A DNA stretch of 64,000 nucleotides from contig NZ_BAABHD010000073.1 in the NCBI RefSeq assembly GCF_039541915.1, positions 1-64,000 on the forward strand, given 5' to 3'. This DNA is from Nibrella saemangeumensis. Its GTDB lineage: Bacteria > Bacteroidota > Bacteroidia > Cytophagales > Spirosomataceae. Below are positions 55,580 through 63,746 of the stretch, one piece after another; the stretch's first letter is position 1, and each line of letters opens with the position of its first letter. A program made the position numbers and the translations under genes. The notes under the pieces are model-generated. The model worked only from the letters and a program-made list of their open reading frames with translations. It was not told the origin of the DNA and ran no database searches.

Positions 55580-56773
55580 ATGCAAACTGAGCTAAAGAAA
55601 GAACACGAAAACTGGGATTTCAGCGCCCGGCAACACAGCCAGCTGAACTGGTACGCGGAGACAGATGCCCCTCCTGGTGTTCCAGTCATCGACCTCTCCA
55701 TCTTGCGTGGTGCTGAAGGAGCCGGTGAAAGGCAAAGAGCCCTGGATGCCTTGCGGGAAGCCGTTACGAAATCTGGATTCTTTTACGTGAAAAATTACGG
55801 CATTACCGACAAAGAAATTGAGGCTATATCTAACGCCACCCGTGGATTCTTTGGTCATCCAGAGGATTATAAGCAGGCTTTCGACCGGCATGAGCAGGTA
55901 CGGGGCTATACTGGTTATAGATTGGAGAGCACTGCCAGATTCTTCGGTACCGGTCAGGGAAAAGACCTGTGTATGAAGTATACGATGGGGCCGGAATTGT
56001 CGCCCGAAGAAGTGCGTGAACGAATTACATCTGAGGAGGATATAGCCTCAAACGCTTACTCTCCAAATATCTTTCCCGACGCTGGTTTTAGGGACGCGTG
56101 GGTTAACTACTATGAACGTATACATCGCACCTCCCTCGACCTGCTGGAGGCTATGGGGGAAGCACTGAATCTTTCCCCTGAGAGCAGGAGTGTATTAAGC
56201 GAGATGCTTATTGAAAAAAGTTGCGGAGAGCTTAGATTCTTCCAATATCCGGATGTGCCTCTCAATGCATGTGCAGATGTGCCTGGTAACGGTACGGATC
56301 GCATGGCGGCTCATTTTGATATGGATGTTATTACACTCCTGTATCAAACCCCGTGCGAAAATGGTTTTATTAGTCTTGAGGCCCTGATTGGTGATGAATT
56401 TGTTAAAATTCCGGCTATACGCGGCACACTGGTGGTGAATCTTGGGGAAGTACTCCGATTACTGATGGGTAACTTCATTAAGGCGACGATACATCGTGTC
56501 GTGCGGCCCCCGCAACGTTATCATCTTGGAAGTGCTCGTGACGTTCTCGTCTTTTTTCAGGCACCTCCACTTAATGCACGACTACGGCCCCTCTTACTAG
56601 AGCCAGGGGTAGGCAGCGATACTATTTTCGACCAACTTTACCGCGAGGCAGGTGGAATCGGCTATGTAACATTCTCTCAACTTCGGGCACGCCTGTTCGG
56701 TGAATTCATCCGGCACATGGAAGTGTCTGATGCTAAACATGAGTCTGATGCACATCTGTTTTCAAAACAATAA
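55580..56773 (+). CDS. Isopenicillin-N-synthase-like Fe(II)/2-oxoglutarate oxygenase
   Basis: 397 residues: a DIOX_N-like N-terminal half (GVPVIDLSILRG at 33-44, SGFFYVKNYGIT at 65-76), then a double-stranded beta-helix with iron ligands H245-x-D247 (AAHFDMDV) and H305 (ATIHRVVRP). A plausible 2-oxoglutarate Arg is R320 (ARDVLVFF), but the usual RxS serine is not conserved, so the co-substrate is less sure. It follows the cyclodipeptide synthase by 85 bases on the same strand and is the probable tailoring enzyme (hydroxylation, desaturation or ring formation of the diketopiperazine; inference). Base use resembles the synthase rather than the array. Confidence 0.88.
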   Translation: MQTELKKEHENWDFSARQHSQLNWYAETDAPPGVPVIDLSILRGAEGAGERQRALDALREAVTKSGFFYVKNYGITDKEIEAISNATRGFFGHPEDYKQAFDRHEQVRGYTGYRLESTARFFGTGQGKDLCMKYTMGPELSPEEVRERITSEEDIASNAYSPNIFPDAGFRDAWVNYYERIHRTSLDLLEAMGEALNLSPESRSVLSEMLIEKSCGELRFFQYPDVPLNACADVPGNGTDRMAAHFDMDVITLLYQTPCENGFISLEALIGDEFVKIPAIRGTLVVNLGEVLRLLMGNFIKATIHRVVRPPQRYHLGSARDVLVFFQAPPLNARLRPLLLEPGVGSDTIFDQLYREAGGIGYVTFSQLRARLFGEFIRHMEVSDAKHESDAHLFSKQ

Positions 56774-56817
56774 CAGTTTACAGGTTTGCCGAATGAGCAA
56801 AACTTAAAATTCATGAG

Positions 56818-56871
56818 TTGGAAACAGCCAACGGGGTGCTGCACCGTCAGCGCGTGCTCAAGCATCAGTAA
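56818..56871 (+). pseudogene. Remnant of a T9SS sorting domain (right edge of the array)
   Basis: In frame, LETANGVLHRQRVLKHQ followed by TAA is nearly the same as the end of surface protein 2 (VETAEGVLHRQRVLKHR). Only the last 17 codons remain, 44 bases after the oxygenase stop. It marks the 3' end of the surface-protein gene that once stood where the cyclodipeptide cassette is now. Confidence 0.85.
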
Positions 56872-56994
56872 TATGTAAAACTGGTTTGAGAAACGGTTCA
56901 ATTAATTACACTCATCCGATAGGAGGTTCGCTCAGTTGAAGATGGTCTGTAAGTCGAAAACCTTTACATTGCTGAATAATCAGCACTTGACCCA

Positions 56995-57426
56995 ATGAAT
57001 AAATTCCAGCCTGTCGACTTCCAGACCCTGGATGATCTGCTCGAATTTTTGCCGGCCGACGAGCAGAAGATAGTGGAGGTGCTTCGGAAGATTATTTTCA
57101 ACTGCATCCCCAACTGTCAGGAAAAGTTATCGTACAACGTGCCGATCTATTCCCGCTACGGCCGGATTTGTTTTCTTTGGCCGGGCTCGGTGCCGTGGGG
57201 TGGCATGAAGACAACAGGCGTGCGGCTGGGCTTTATCCGGGGTTACCAACTAACTGATGAAGTGGGCTACCTCGACAAAGGCAACCGCAAGCAGATCTAC
57301 ACCCGAGACTTTCTGACCCTTCAGGACATTGATCCGGAAGTGCTGAAACCTTACATTATTGAAGCGACAATACTGGACGAAGAGATCGCCAAAACCAAAA
57401 AGGCCAGTAAACGCAAATGGGTATAG
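56995..57426 (+). CDS. DUF1801 domain-containing protein
   Basis: 143 residues, YdhG-like: LRKIIFNCIPNCQEKLSYNVPIY, then FLWPGSVPWGG and VRLGFIRGYQL, as in the DUF1801/YdeI small-protein family; C-terminal Lys-rich tail. Function unknown. It converges with the SGNH hydrolase, the two stops being 2 bases apart. Confidence 0.85.
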   Translation: MNKFQPVDFQTLDDLLEFLPADEQKIVEVLRKIIFNCIPNCQEKLSYNVPIYSRYGRICFLWPGSVPWGGMKTTGVRLGFIRGYQLTDEVGYLDKGNRKQIYTRDFLTLQDIDPEVLKPYIIEATILDEEIAKTKKASKRKWV

Positions 57427-57428
57427 CG

Positions 57429-59216
57429 CTATTTTTGTTTTAAAAGAGATACCAGTTCTTTCCCCAGCACCTCGTAACCGGCTGCATTCGGATGAAGCCC
57501 ATCGGAAAAGAACTTTTCGTTGATTTTTCCATTCGCCAACAAAAGCAGTTTGCCAACATCCTGGTAGCCAATATCCTCTGACCGGGCTAGCGCCTGAATA
57601 CCTGAATTCAAACCGCTTACCCGCGCTTCCTGCTCCCGACGGGGGTAAATGCCTAACAGTGTTAACCTGGCTTTGGGCTGCCGAAGCCGGATGGCTTGTA
57701 CCAGATGTTTCAAGCCCTGGACTATTTCCTCGTCGGTGTTCAGGTGGAGGTTGTTGGTGCCGATGTTGATGAGGACCTGTTCGGGCGAAATACCGTCCAA
57801 CTCGTCATGGTACACCCGCCAGAGTACATTTTCGATTCGATCCCAGCCAAATCCAAAATTACGAACCTGAAACGGAGCCAGGTATTTTTGCCAGGAATCT
57901 GCCCCGGCGATACGATTACTATTAACTGGTTTACCGCCCCAATTATGGGTAATGGAGTTTCCCAAGAACATAATGCGCGTTGGCTCCGTCAGGTTCAGCT
58001 TCAGGATGTCGTTATGCCTTTCTTCCCAGTTGTAGCTGCCGGGTTCGCGGTTCTGGCGGGTTGGTATCTGGGTCTTTAAGGCGCCAGCCGATTGTTGCAG
58101 TATCTCCCGGATCTTCGTCTCGTAGGCCTCGGCGTAGCGCATCATGCCCAGGTCGTTCGGGTGCGTACCGTCGACCATACAGTCCAGGTCCATACCGATC
58201 TCCGAAATGGGCAGCCGGTAAACACCCGTTACGTTGTCGGCGGTGAGCCGCTTATACGCTTCGGCCAGATCCTGGTTGGCCTGTTCAAACAGGGGCTGGC
58301 GGTGGGGCATCAGGTAGCCTTCCGTGTAACCGTCGTGGTCGGTGAGCAGGATAGGCGTATGGGGGTGTTTGGCCCGGATGGCTTTGACGGATTCGGTGAT
58401 GCGCTTTTGCAGTTCCTGGCGGTCCACAATCGGCTGGATTAAATTCGGCAGGCAGTCCAGCACAAACAATTTAGCGTCGATTTCATTGATCAGATCAATC
58501 ACTTCTTTCTCCAACCGGCCATTGCCCGAGAATCCCAGGTTTATGACGGTACGGTCGAGTTTACGCGCCAGCATATTGGTCCACGCCATACCCGGCCGCG
58601 ATGCGCAGGCTCCCTGGGCTATAGACGTACCATAGACGACGATCGGTTTTTCGGCGCGCTGCGGTAGTACGCTAAAACGACTCCCTTCCGGTACGCCAAT
58701 TTCCAGATCCCGGATACTGGTATACAGGGGCAGGTACAGCCGATACTCCCGGCCCAATTTATGGTAATTATCATTGGGACGTAACTGCGCAAAAGTATAC
58801 TGGGTAGTATCTTTAAAACTGTATTTTCCGGCTGCCAGATGCCACGTGCCATCACTGTCTATCCCGTACAAATCTACCCCACTGACCCCGGTAGCCGGCA
58901 TATGCGGCATGGCTACATTACCAGTGACTTTATAGCGGACAACAAGTTGGGGAGCATTGCTCACAAACCGGATGGAAAGGCCCGCGCTTTGGCGCGACAG
59001 ATCCCAGACGGCTTTGCGCACTATTGTCCTGGCACGGGGTGGTAACCGCTGGATGGTATCACCCATTTCCGTTGACCATGCCTGGCCGTCAATTACGGGG
59101 AAGGTACTGTCTGATGGTTTCCACCAGGTAAGGGCTGGAGCAGGCTGAGCAAAACTAATGGATGGAATAAAGCACAGAAGCAACAGGCAAGCAATGAAAC
59201 GGCTGGATTGGGTCAT
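57429..59216 (-). CDS. Exported two-domain SGNH/GDSL hydrolase
   Basis: 595 residues from the ATG at 59216, which opens a signal peptide (RFIACLLLLCFIPSISFAQ). Order: an N-terminal beta domain with the GxDLY motif (VDLYGID, about 114-120); a first SGNH domain (about 190-385) with S198 in VVYGTSIAQG and the Asp-x2-His of VDGTHPNDLG; and a second GDSL domain (about 415-593) with FLGNSITHNWGG, INIGTNNLH and DGLHPNAAGYE. Both catalytic sets look complete. It probably removes acyl groups from polysaccharides (carbohydrate esterase), in line with the plant-polymer theme; substrate unknown. Confidence 0.9.
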   Translation of the reverse strand: MTQSSRFIACLLLLCFIPSISFAQPAPALTWWKPSDSTFPVIDGQAWSTEMGDTIQRLPPRARTIVRKAVWDLSRQSAGLSIRFVSNAPQLVVRYKVTGNVAMPHMPATGVSGVDLYGIDSDGTWHLAAGKYSFKDTTQYTFAQLRPNDNYHKLGREYRLYLPLYTSIRDLEIGVPEGSRFSVLPQRAEKPIVVYGTSIAQGACASRPGMAWTNMLARKLDRTVINLGFSGNGRLEKEVIDLINEIDAKLFVLDCLPNLIQPIVDRQELQKRITESVKAIRAKHPHTPILLTDHDGYTEGYLMPHRQPLFEQANQDLAEAYKRLTADNVTGVYRLPISEIGMDLDCMVDGTHPNDLGMMRYAEAYETKIREILQQSAGALKTQIPTRQNREPGSYNWEERHNDILKLNLTEPTRIMFLGNSITHNWGGKPVNSNRIAGADSWQKYLAPFQVRNFGFGWDRIENVLWRVYHDELDGISPEQVLINIGTNNLHLNTDEEIVQGLKHLVQAIRLRQPKARLTLLGIYPRREQEARVSGLNSGIQALARSEDIGYQDVGKLLLLANGKINEKFFSDGLHPNAAGYEVLGKELVSLLKQK

Positions 59217-59333
59217 AGTTTTGTAAAAATACGATCCAATTCTGAAGAAACACAAGGGCAACGACCCTATCTCCTGATCGTTGAAAACCGGATGAAGCCT
59301 ACGGAAATGCCCACTAAGCCAACGCCCCTTTAG

Positions 59334-60179
59334 CTACCGTTCGTTTTCGTTGAGTGTCGCTATCGGGTTTTTCGATTTGGTCGGCTCCGGGTGCATTGCC
59401 GATTGACTTGTGCGCAGTTCATGCAGCTTGGTATATTTGGCTACCGGGTAGATGGCTGAAAATAGCGCCCAGGTAAATCCGGCAAAGCCATCCAGAAAAC
59501 CGCCTTTGAAAACATAAATAGACAAAAACGTCCAGAGAAACCGGAAGGGAAGAAGCAAACGGCTTTGCCGGCGACCGGCCTTTACCAGTTCTCCGGCACC
59601 AATGGTGGTATACCGGTTGAGTTTCTCCAGGTATTCGTGCAGGGAGCCATAGCTGTAGTGCCAGAGCAGACCCGTAAGGGGCACTGTATCACCTGCTACC
59701 TCAACCTGTTCGTGAACCATCGCTGAACTGACTTTAGATTGTTTCCGGTTAAACAGACGCACCAGCGGTTTGCGGCTTTCACCAATGTGTTGCATGGCCC
59801 GCCCCATAAATATCAGCCGGCGCGATACGCTGAAGGCCTGCTGCGCATCCGGAGGAATGGCCATTGCCCGCCAGATCTCCCGCTGTAGTTCTTTATCCAC
59901 TACTTCATCGGCATCGAGCAGCAACACCCAGTCATTTGTGGCCTGATCTACTGCAAACTGCTTCTGCGGTCCATAGCCGTCGAACGTCCGGTGGTAAATC
60001 TGGCAGCCCATGATGCGGGCAATCGTCAGGGTCGCGTCGGTACTGCCTGAGTCAACCACCACGATTTCGCCCGCCCAGTCGATAACGGATGTGAGCGTTT
60101 GCAGCAGGGTGCGTTCTGCATTAAGCGTGATGATGACGACGGAAAGCGGAAGTTTGGTGGGATCATGCAGGGTTTCCAT
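59334..60179 (-). CDS. Family 2 glycosyltransferase (LPS-core WaaE/KdtX-like)
   Basis: 281 residues. GT-A fold start LSVVIITLNAERTL, then VVVDSGSTDAT and the metal-binding D89-A-D91 in WVLLLDADEVVD; HEQV and a C-terminal membrane-associated helix pair (LLLPFRFLWTFLSIYVFKGGFLDG) are typical of WaaE-like core transferases. It likely adds a sugar to a cell-surface glycolipid. It stands alone here. Confidence 0.88.
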   Translation of the reverse strand: METLHDPTKLPLSVVIITLNAERTLLQTLTSVIDWAGEIVVVDSGSTDATLTIARIMGCQIYHRTFDGYGPQKQFAVDQATNDWVLLLDADEVVDKELQREIWRAMAIPPDAQQAFSVSRRLIFMGRAMQHIGESRKPLVRLFNRKQSKVSSAMVHEQVEVAGDTVPLTGLLWHYSYGSLHEYLEKLNRYTTIGAGELVKAGRRQSRLLLPFRFLWTFLSIYVFKGGFLDGFAGFTWALFSAIYPVAKYTKLHELRTSQSAMHPEPTKSKNPIATLNENER

Positions 60180-60702
60180 AGAAATAATGCGTCGTACAGG
60201 CGGTTGGCTTTTTAGGACAATACGCTAATTGAGAGGCAGCCGTTGCAAAAATTATTAGAAAAATATTAGAACCTCAGGAACGTGAACAGAAGTTCCCACC
60301 AGACGACCTGAATAGTTGCAAAAACCATAAAAATTTGCCAAAACGCGCAGCGGAAGGGCTGCGGAGCCATTTAGGACTGCGCTTTTGATTAAATGAGCTG
60401 AACGTAATGCTTAAGCAGGTCACAGGGGTAGTCAGGAACCCTGGTTAGAGGAATGCCTTTACCATAACTGAGTAAAAAATTACCCACCAGATGGAATGCT
60501 TACCTCTAATTAATCCGTACTCAAAACCAACGAAAGTGTCTTTGTGATATTGGTATGCGGTTTGTACTGATTTGATGGGTTCCCGAACGAAGCATTTACG
60601 TTTTAGAATAGTGACAGGAGGGACTTGATACGGGAATAACTGCACCAGGCTGATGGATGTATCAGTCTGCGCAAGCCGGATAAACAACAAATACTCAACG
60701 CC
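60180..60702. other. Long intergenic region between the glycosyltransferase and lipoprotein genes
   Basis: About 520 bases between divergent genes. No supported gene, RNA or repeat was found. Open frames on the minus strand run into the lipoprotein coding start and look like chance. Confidence 0.3.
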
Positions 60703-61320
60703 ATGAAAAATTCTATGCAATTCCTTATCGCTTCGCGTGTAAAAGCTTTGGCTGTTTATGCCGCTACCATTGCCAGCACTATTAGCTTTGTCGCCTGTAA
60801 TCAGGAGAATGTTGTTGAACATGATGTAACCCCTAAGAATCCACTTGTCGCTAAGCTGGAAGCTATTCCTGTGATAGTGATCGATGGCGAGGAAGTTCCG
60901 AACGGACGGGTTGGCGGTGTTTCCGGCTTAAAAGATAATGAAGTTTATCAGGTTTTTAAAATTACCGGTGGATGCGCAACCGCAACTACACCCAATGCTG
61001 AGGTTGTCCCTAATGCCGAAATTGCGGTAACCTCCGACTATACCCTGGTTAGTCAGCCGATTCTGCCCGAAGCGGTGGTTAAGTCTACCAAGACTTACAG
61101 TACCTTTACAATCAAGCCGAATCAATTTAATTCTTATATGAAGTTACCCGTTGAACAGACCAAGGGGCTTATCATATACATCCGCGATGTGAAGTCTAGA
61201 GGGTACAAGAAGATGGCAACAATAGGGAGTAATAGTCCAACCTTCGTATTCTTGCCTACTTACCGGAAGGATGTATTGGCTGTAGGTTGTTCCGGCTCAA
61301 GTATCGATCCTATCGAATAA
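60703..61320 (+). CDS. Predicted lipoprotein of unknown function
   Basis: 205 residues with signal segment VYAATIASTISFVAC and lipobox SFVAC followed by N, so anchored to a membrane by lipid. The rest is a small beta-rich domain with GGCATATTPNAEVVPNAEIAV in the middle and two more cysteines near the ends. I do not recognise the family. It is followed by a strong hairpin terminator. Confidence 0.7.
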   Translation: MKNSMQFLIASRVKALAVYAATIASTISFVACNQENVVEHDVTPKNPLVAKLEAIPVIVIDGEEVPNGRVGGVSGLKDNEVYQVFKITGGCATATTPNAEVVPNAEIAVTSDYTLVSQPILPEAVVKSTKTYSTFTIKPNQFNSYMKLPVEQTKGLIIYIRDVKSRGYKKMATIGSNSPTFVFLPTYRKDVLAVGCSGSSIDPIE

Positions 61321-61360
61321 TTTTCAGGAAGCTTTTCAATTCTACCAAATAAAACAAACT

Positions 61361-61400
61361 GACAGAAGCCGCAAAAGCTAATGGTTTTGCGGCTTCTGTC
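61361..61400 (+). terminator. Hairpin terminator after the lipoprotein gene
   Basis: A perfect 16-bp stem (gacagaagccgcaaaa and its complement) with an 8-base loop, 40 bases after the stop. Confidence 0.8.
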
Positions 61401-61634
61401 GTATAACCTTATCGCCCAATCAGGAAACTACACTCCCGCAATCGAGCCACCAGGGTCAAACAGGGGAATGCGTGTATTTTTTGTGGTGAGGTCGAACGGG
61501 TATGTGCTGAAACCGGGGGCCACAGTGCCGACCAAACGCGGCTATGTACGAACTCAGACCAAACAAATTACCCCGGCCCGCCGGGGTTGCCGAGTAGATT
61601 CCTCGCTGGTCAGCTACTAACAGCGTCAGTGTAT

Positions 61635-62387
61635 TTACCGTTTTTGGGCAGCCGCCTGCTTCGCCAACAGTTGCAGGGTATGTTCCAGGGCTCGGGTATC
61701 CCCCCATTCTTCATGACCCGGTACCACTATCTTAGCGGTGCCAAACTGGTTGATTACCCGCCGGACGGAGTTGGTCCATTCGGTCAGATTGGCATCGGCC
61801 ACGTTGCCCATGCCAAAGGCGGCTACACTCTTGACAAAACAGCCGCCGTGCAGAATCTGCTCACTGGGTAGCCAGACCACCATGTTGTCGCTGGTATGGC
61901 CTTCGCCCGGAAAATAGCAGCGGATAGGCACCTGCCCAATGGTGAAGGTGGTATCGGCCGGCAAAACAGGGTCGGGCGAGGGGTATCCTTCCTTTACGGA
62001 CATACGGGCTGTCAGCGGTGTGCTGATGACCCGGATACCGGCTTTCCTCATTTCGCTGATTCCGCCCACGCGGTCGTCATGGAAATGGGTGACGATGCAA
62101 AAACGCACGGGTCGGTGCAGGTTATCGGCCACCCACCGCAGCAGTTGCCGGGTGTTATCGGTGTCCTCCGGGGTATCCCAGCCGGTATCGACCAGTACTA
62201 CGCCATCGCTGGTGTTGATGATGAGCCCGTTGGAGGGGAATGCGGTATTCTGGTAAATGCCGTAGGTAGTGTGTACCAATACCCGGTCGTTGAGTGGTGT
62301 CACAACGAGTTTTGGTTTCTGCGTGGGCTGTGCCTGGGCGAAGCTCAAAAACAACAGGGCATAAGCGAGGGTGGATAGTAAGCGCAT
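61635..62387 (-). CDS. Metallo-beta-lactamase, subclass B1-like
   Basis: 250 residues with a signal peptide (LLSTLAYALLFLSFAQA), hence periplasmic. All zinc ligands of subclass B1 are present: H101-x-H103-x-D105 (THFHDDRVGGI), H164 (EGHTSDN), C183 with K186 (GGCFVKS) and H225 (PGHEEWGD). Length and the Cys-x2-Lys motif fit a true beta-lactamase better than a glyoxalase-like hydrolase. It should hydrolyse beta-lactams including carbapenems if expressed (family knowledge, not shown here). A BlaI/BlaR1 pair begins about 1 kb away. It is chromosomal, with no mobile element seen nearby. Confidence 0.9.
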   Translation of the reverse strand: MRLLSTLAYALLFLSFAQAQPTQKPKLVVTPLNDRVLVHTTYGIYQNTAFPSNGLIINTSDGVVLVDTGWDTPEDTDNTRQLLRWVADNLHRPVRFCIVTHFHDDRVGGISEMRKAGIRVISTPLTARMSVKEGYPSPDPVLPADTTFTIGQVPIRCYFPGEGHTSDNMVVWLPSEQILHGGCFVKSVAAFGMGNVADANLTEWTNSVRRVINQFGTAKIVVPGHEEWGDTRALEHTLQLLAKQAAAQKR

Positions 62388-62406
62388 GGCGTAGTTGACT
62401 TATTTA

Positions 62407-62414
62407 CAAATATA
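62407..62414 (-). promoter_or_regulatory. Candidate -7 element (TATATTTG) of the metallo-beta-lactamase
   Basis: On the minus strand, an exact TAnnTTTG match 19 bases before the start codon. A second TATATTTG lies on the plus strand at 62453-62460, facing the decayed region. No -33 element was identified for either. Confidence 0.4.
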
Positions 62415-62463
62415 CTTGTTGATTTTACGAATAACTACTGCTTTCCCTGCTGTATATTTGACC

Positions 62464-62744
62464 ATGCCGAAGCGATACCCCAATCACCGCTCGTACGGAG
62501 CCAACAACCTGGTGGTGGCGTTAGCGGCAGCTCCACCAGGCGGGATTCGTGCATCGCGACATGAAAAGACCCTCGGACCAGGGAGGGGAGAAGTACGACA
62601 ACGTTAGGCTGACCGGGCAGGGAATTCGCCTGATCGACGTAGGTATATCTGCGCAGTCAGGTAGGGGAGAAGCTGTTTTCGAAATACGTTACCGTTGAGC
62701 TGGAAGAGCCGGCGGAGTTTAAACACTATTTCTTAAATCGGTAA
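62464..62744 (+). pseudogene. Decayed coding sequence, unknown family
   Basis: Fragments look translated but lie in different frames: an ATG at 62464 (MPKRYPNHRSYGANNLVVAL), then EKYDNVRLTGQGIRLIDVGI from 62588, then after an in-frame stop KLFSKYVTVELEEPAEF and KHYFLNR ending at TAA 62742-62744. At least two frameshifts or stops interrupt it. I cannot name the parent gene. Confidence 0.4.
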
Positions 62745-62970
62745 AGTATGGATTTACTCCCATAAAAGGCTTTTTACCTTTCGTGATGGTAAAAAATTAG
62801 TTAACATAATGGTTATTGTGTGATTATGAAAACTCGCCTAAGGTTAGATGATGTAAAATAGCCTGAGCTAAATTGTATCTAATGCCCAGTATATAATTCA
62901 GACTTTCTTCGGCTTATAGTGTATACCCTACTGCTCCAAAGAAAGGCGAAATAGTGCTCTAATGCAAATG

Positions 62971-63183
62971 GCCGTAGCGAACCCATTCGAGCCGCTACGG
63001 CTACCTGCTGATTTATCACCTGGGCACTTACCTATGGCAACTGTGTGCCGGGCGGGGGAATGCGTACCGCCTGAAGGTCTACTGCAACGATACCCTGCTG
63101 ACCAGCCCGACGACCTGATTTTTCTGGAGAATCGGTACGTCGACGGTAATTACTTCCAGGGGCTGGAGCGGGTTGTTGACTAA
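62971..63183 (+). pseudogene. Second decayed coding fragment, unknown family
   Basis: One frame reads RYGYLLIYHLGTYLWQL and NAYRLKVYCNDTLL, then stops. The adjacent frame continues DDLIFLENRYVDGNYFQGL to a TAA at the end, suggesting a frameshift near 63105. A short hairpin (CCGTAGCG with CGCTACGG) lies at 62971-62999. Family unknown. The remaining bases 62745-62970 show nothing else. Confidence 0.35.
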
Positions 63184-63196
63184 CCAATCTTCATAC

Positions 63197-63240
63197 AGAC
63201 AAAAAGGGGCAGATGGTCATTCAGTTGCCCCTTTTTGTCT
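63197..63240. terminator. Hairpin terminator before the blaI operon
   Basis: A perfect 15-bp stem (agacaaaaaggggca with tgccccttttt gtct) around a 14-base loop. Confidence 0.8.
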
Positions 63241-63333
63241 ATGTTCCGGGGGCAGGCTGAAAGTCATGCATTACCTTTTTTGCCTGCTTCTGATAAAAAA
63301 GCAGGGTATAGGACCTGCTTTTACTTATCTTTA

Positions 63334-63369
63334 TTCTACATTTGTAGAAAACATTCTAATTTTGTAGAG
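63334..63369 (+). promoter_or_regulatory. Tandem BlaI-type operators overlapping the blaI promoter
   Basis: Site 1 (63334-63349) is a perfect inverted repeat TTCTACA-TT-TGTAGAA. Site 2 (63354-63369) is a weaker copy, TTCTA...TGTAGA. They are 20 bases apart and end 2 bases before the blaI start. TACATTTG (63337-63344), inside site 1, matches the -7 consensus, so repression by occlusion is expected. Confidence 0.75.
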
Positions 63370-63371
63370 AT

Positions 63372-63746
63372 ATGCAGTTGTCTAAAACCGAAGAGCAGCT
63401 CATGGAGCATATCTGGCAGCAGGAAAAAATTTACTTCAAAGACCTGATGGAGTACTTGCCGGAACCTAAACCAGCTCCGACGACGGTGGCTACGCTGCTG
63501 AAGCGGATGCAGGAAAAAGGCGTTATTGCTTACGAAGTACACGGTAACTCCCGCCAATACTACCCGCTCATCAGTAAGACCGATTATTTTGCCCGGCAAG
63601 TCAACGGACTTATCAAAAACTTCTTCAATAATTCCGCTATGCAGTTTGCTTCATTTTTTGCGACCAATACCAATCTAACGGCCGATGAACTGGAGGAGTT
63701 GCGGCAGGTTGTTGACCAGGAGATCACTAAAAAGCAAAAGAAATGA
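63372..63746 (+). CDS. blaI: BlaI/MecI-family transcriptional repressor
   Basis: 124 residues: winged helix (1-75; LSKTEEQLMEHIW, PAPTTVATLLKRMQEKG, wing YEVHGNSRQYYPL) and a C-terminal dimerisation helix region (about 85-124). It lacks nothing typical of the family and represses until cleaved through a BlaR1-type protease. The ATG overlaps the BlaR1-like gene's start region as ATGA at its end. In Bacteroidota such pairs often control genes other than beta-lactamases. Confidence 0.93.
   Translation: MQLSKTEEQLMEHIWQQEKIYFKDLMEYLPEPKPAPTTVATLLKRMQEKGVIAYEVHGNSRQYYPLISKTDYFARQVNGLIKNFFNNSAMQFASFFATNTNLTADELEELRQVVDQEITKKQKK

Noticed and set aside
60445..60822. Minus-strand frame of 125 codons in the long intergenic gap
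   Set aside because: Overlaps the start and lipobox of the lipoprotein gene on the other strand and shows no family features.
61381..61620. Plus-strand frame of 79 codons after the lipoprotein gene
   Set aside because: Starts inside the loop of the terminator hairpin and has no recognisable features.
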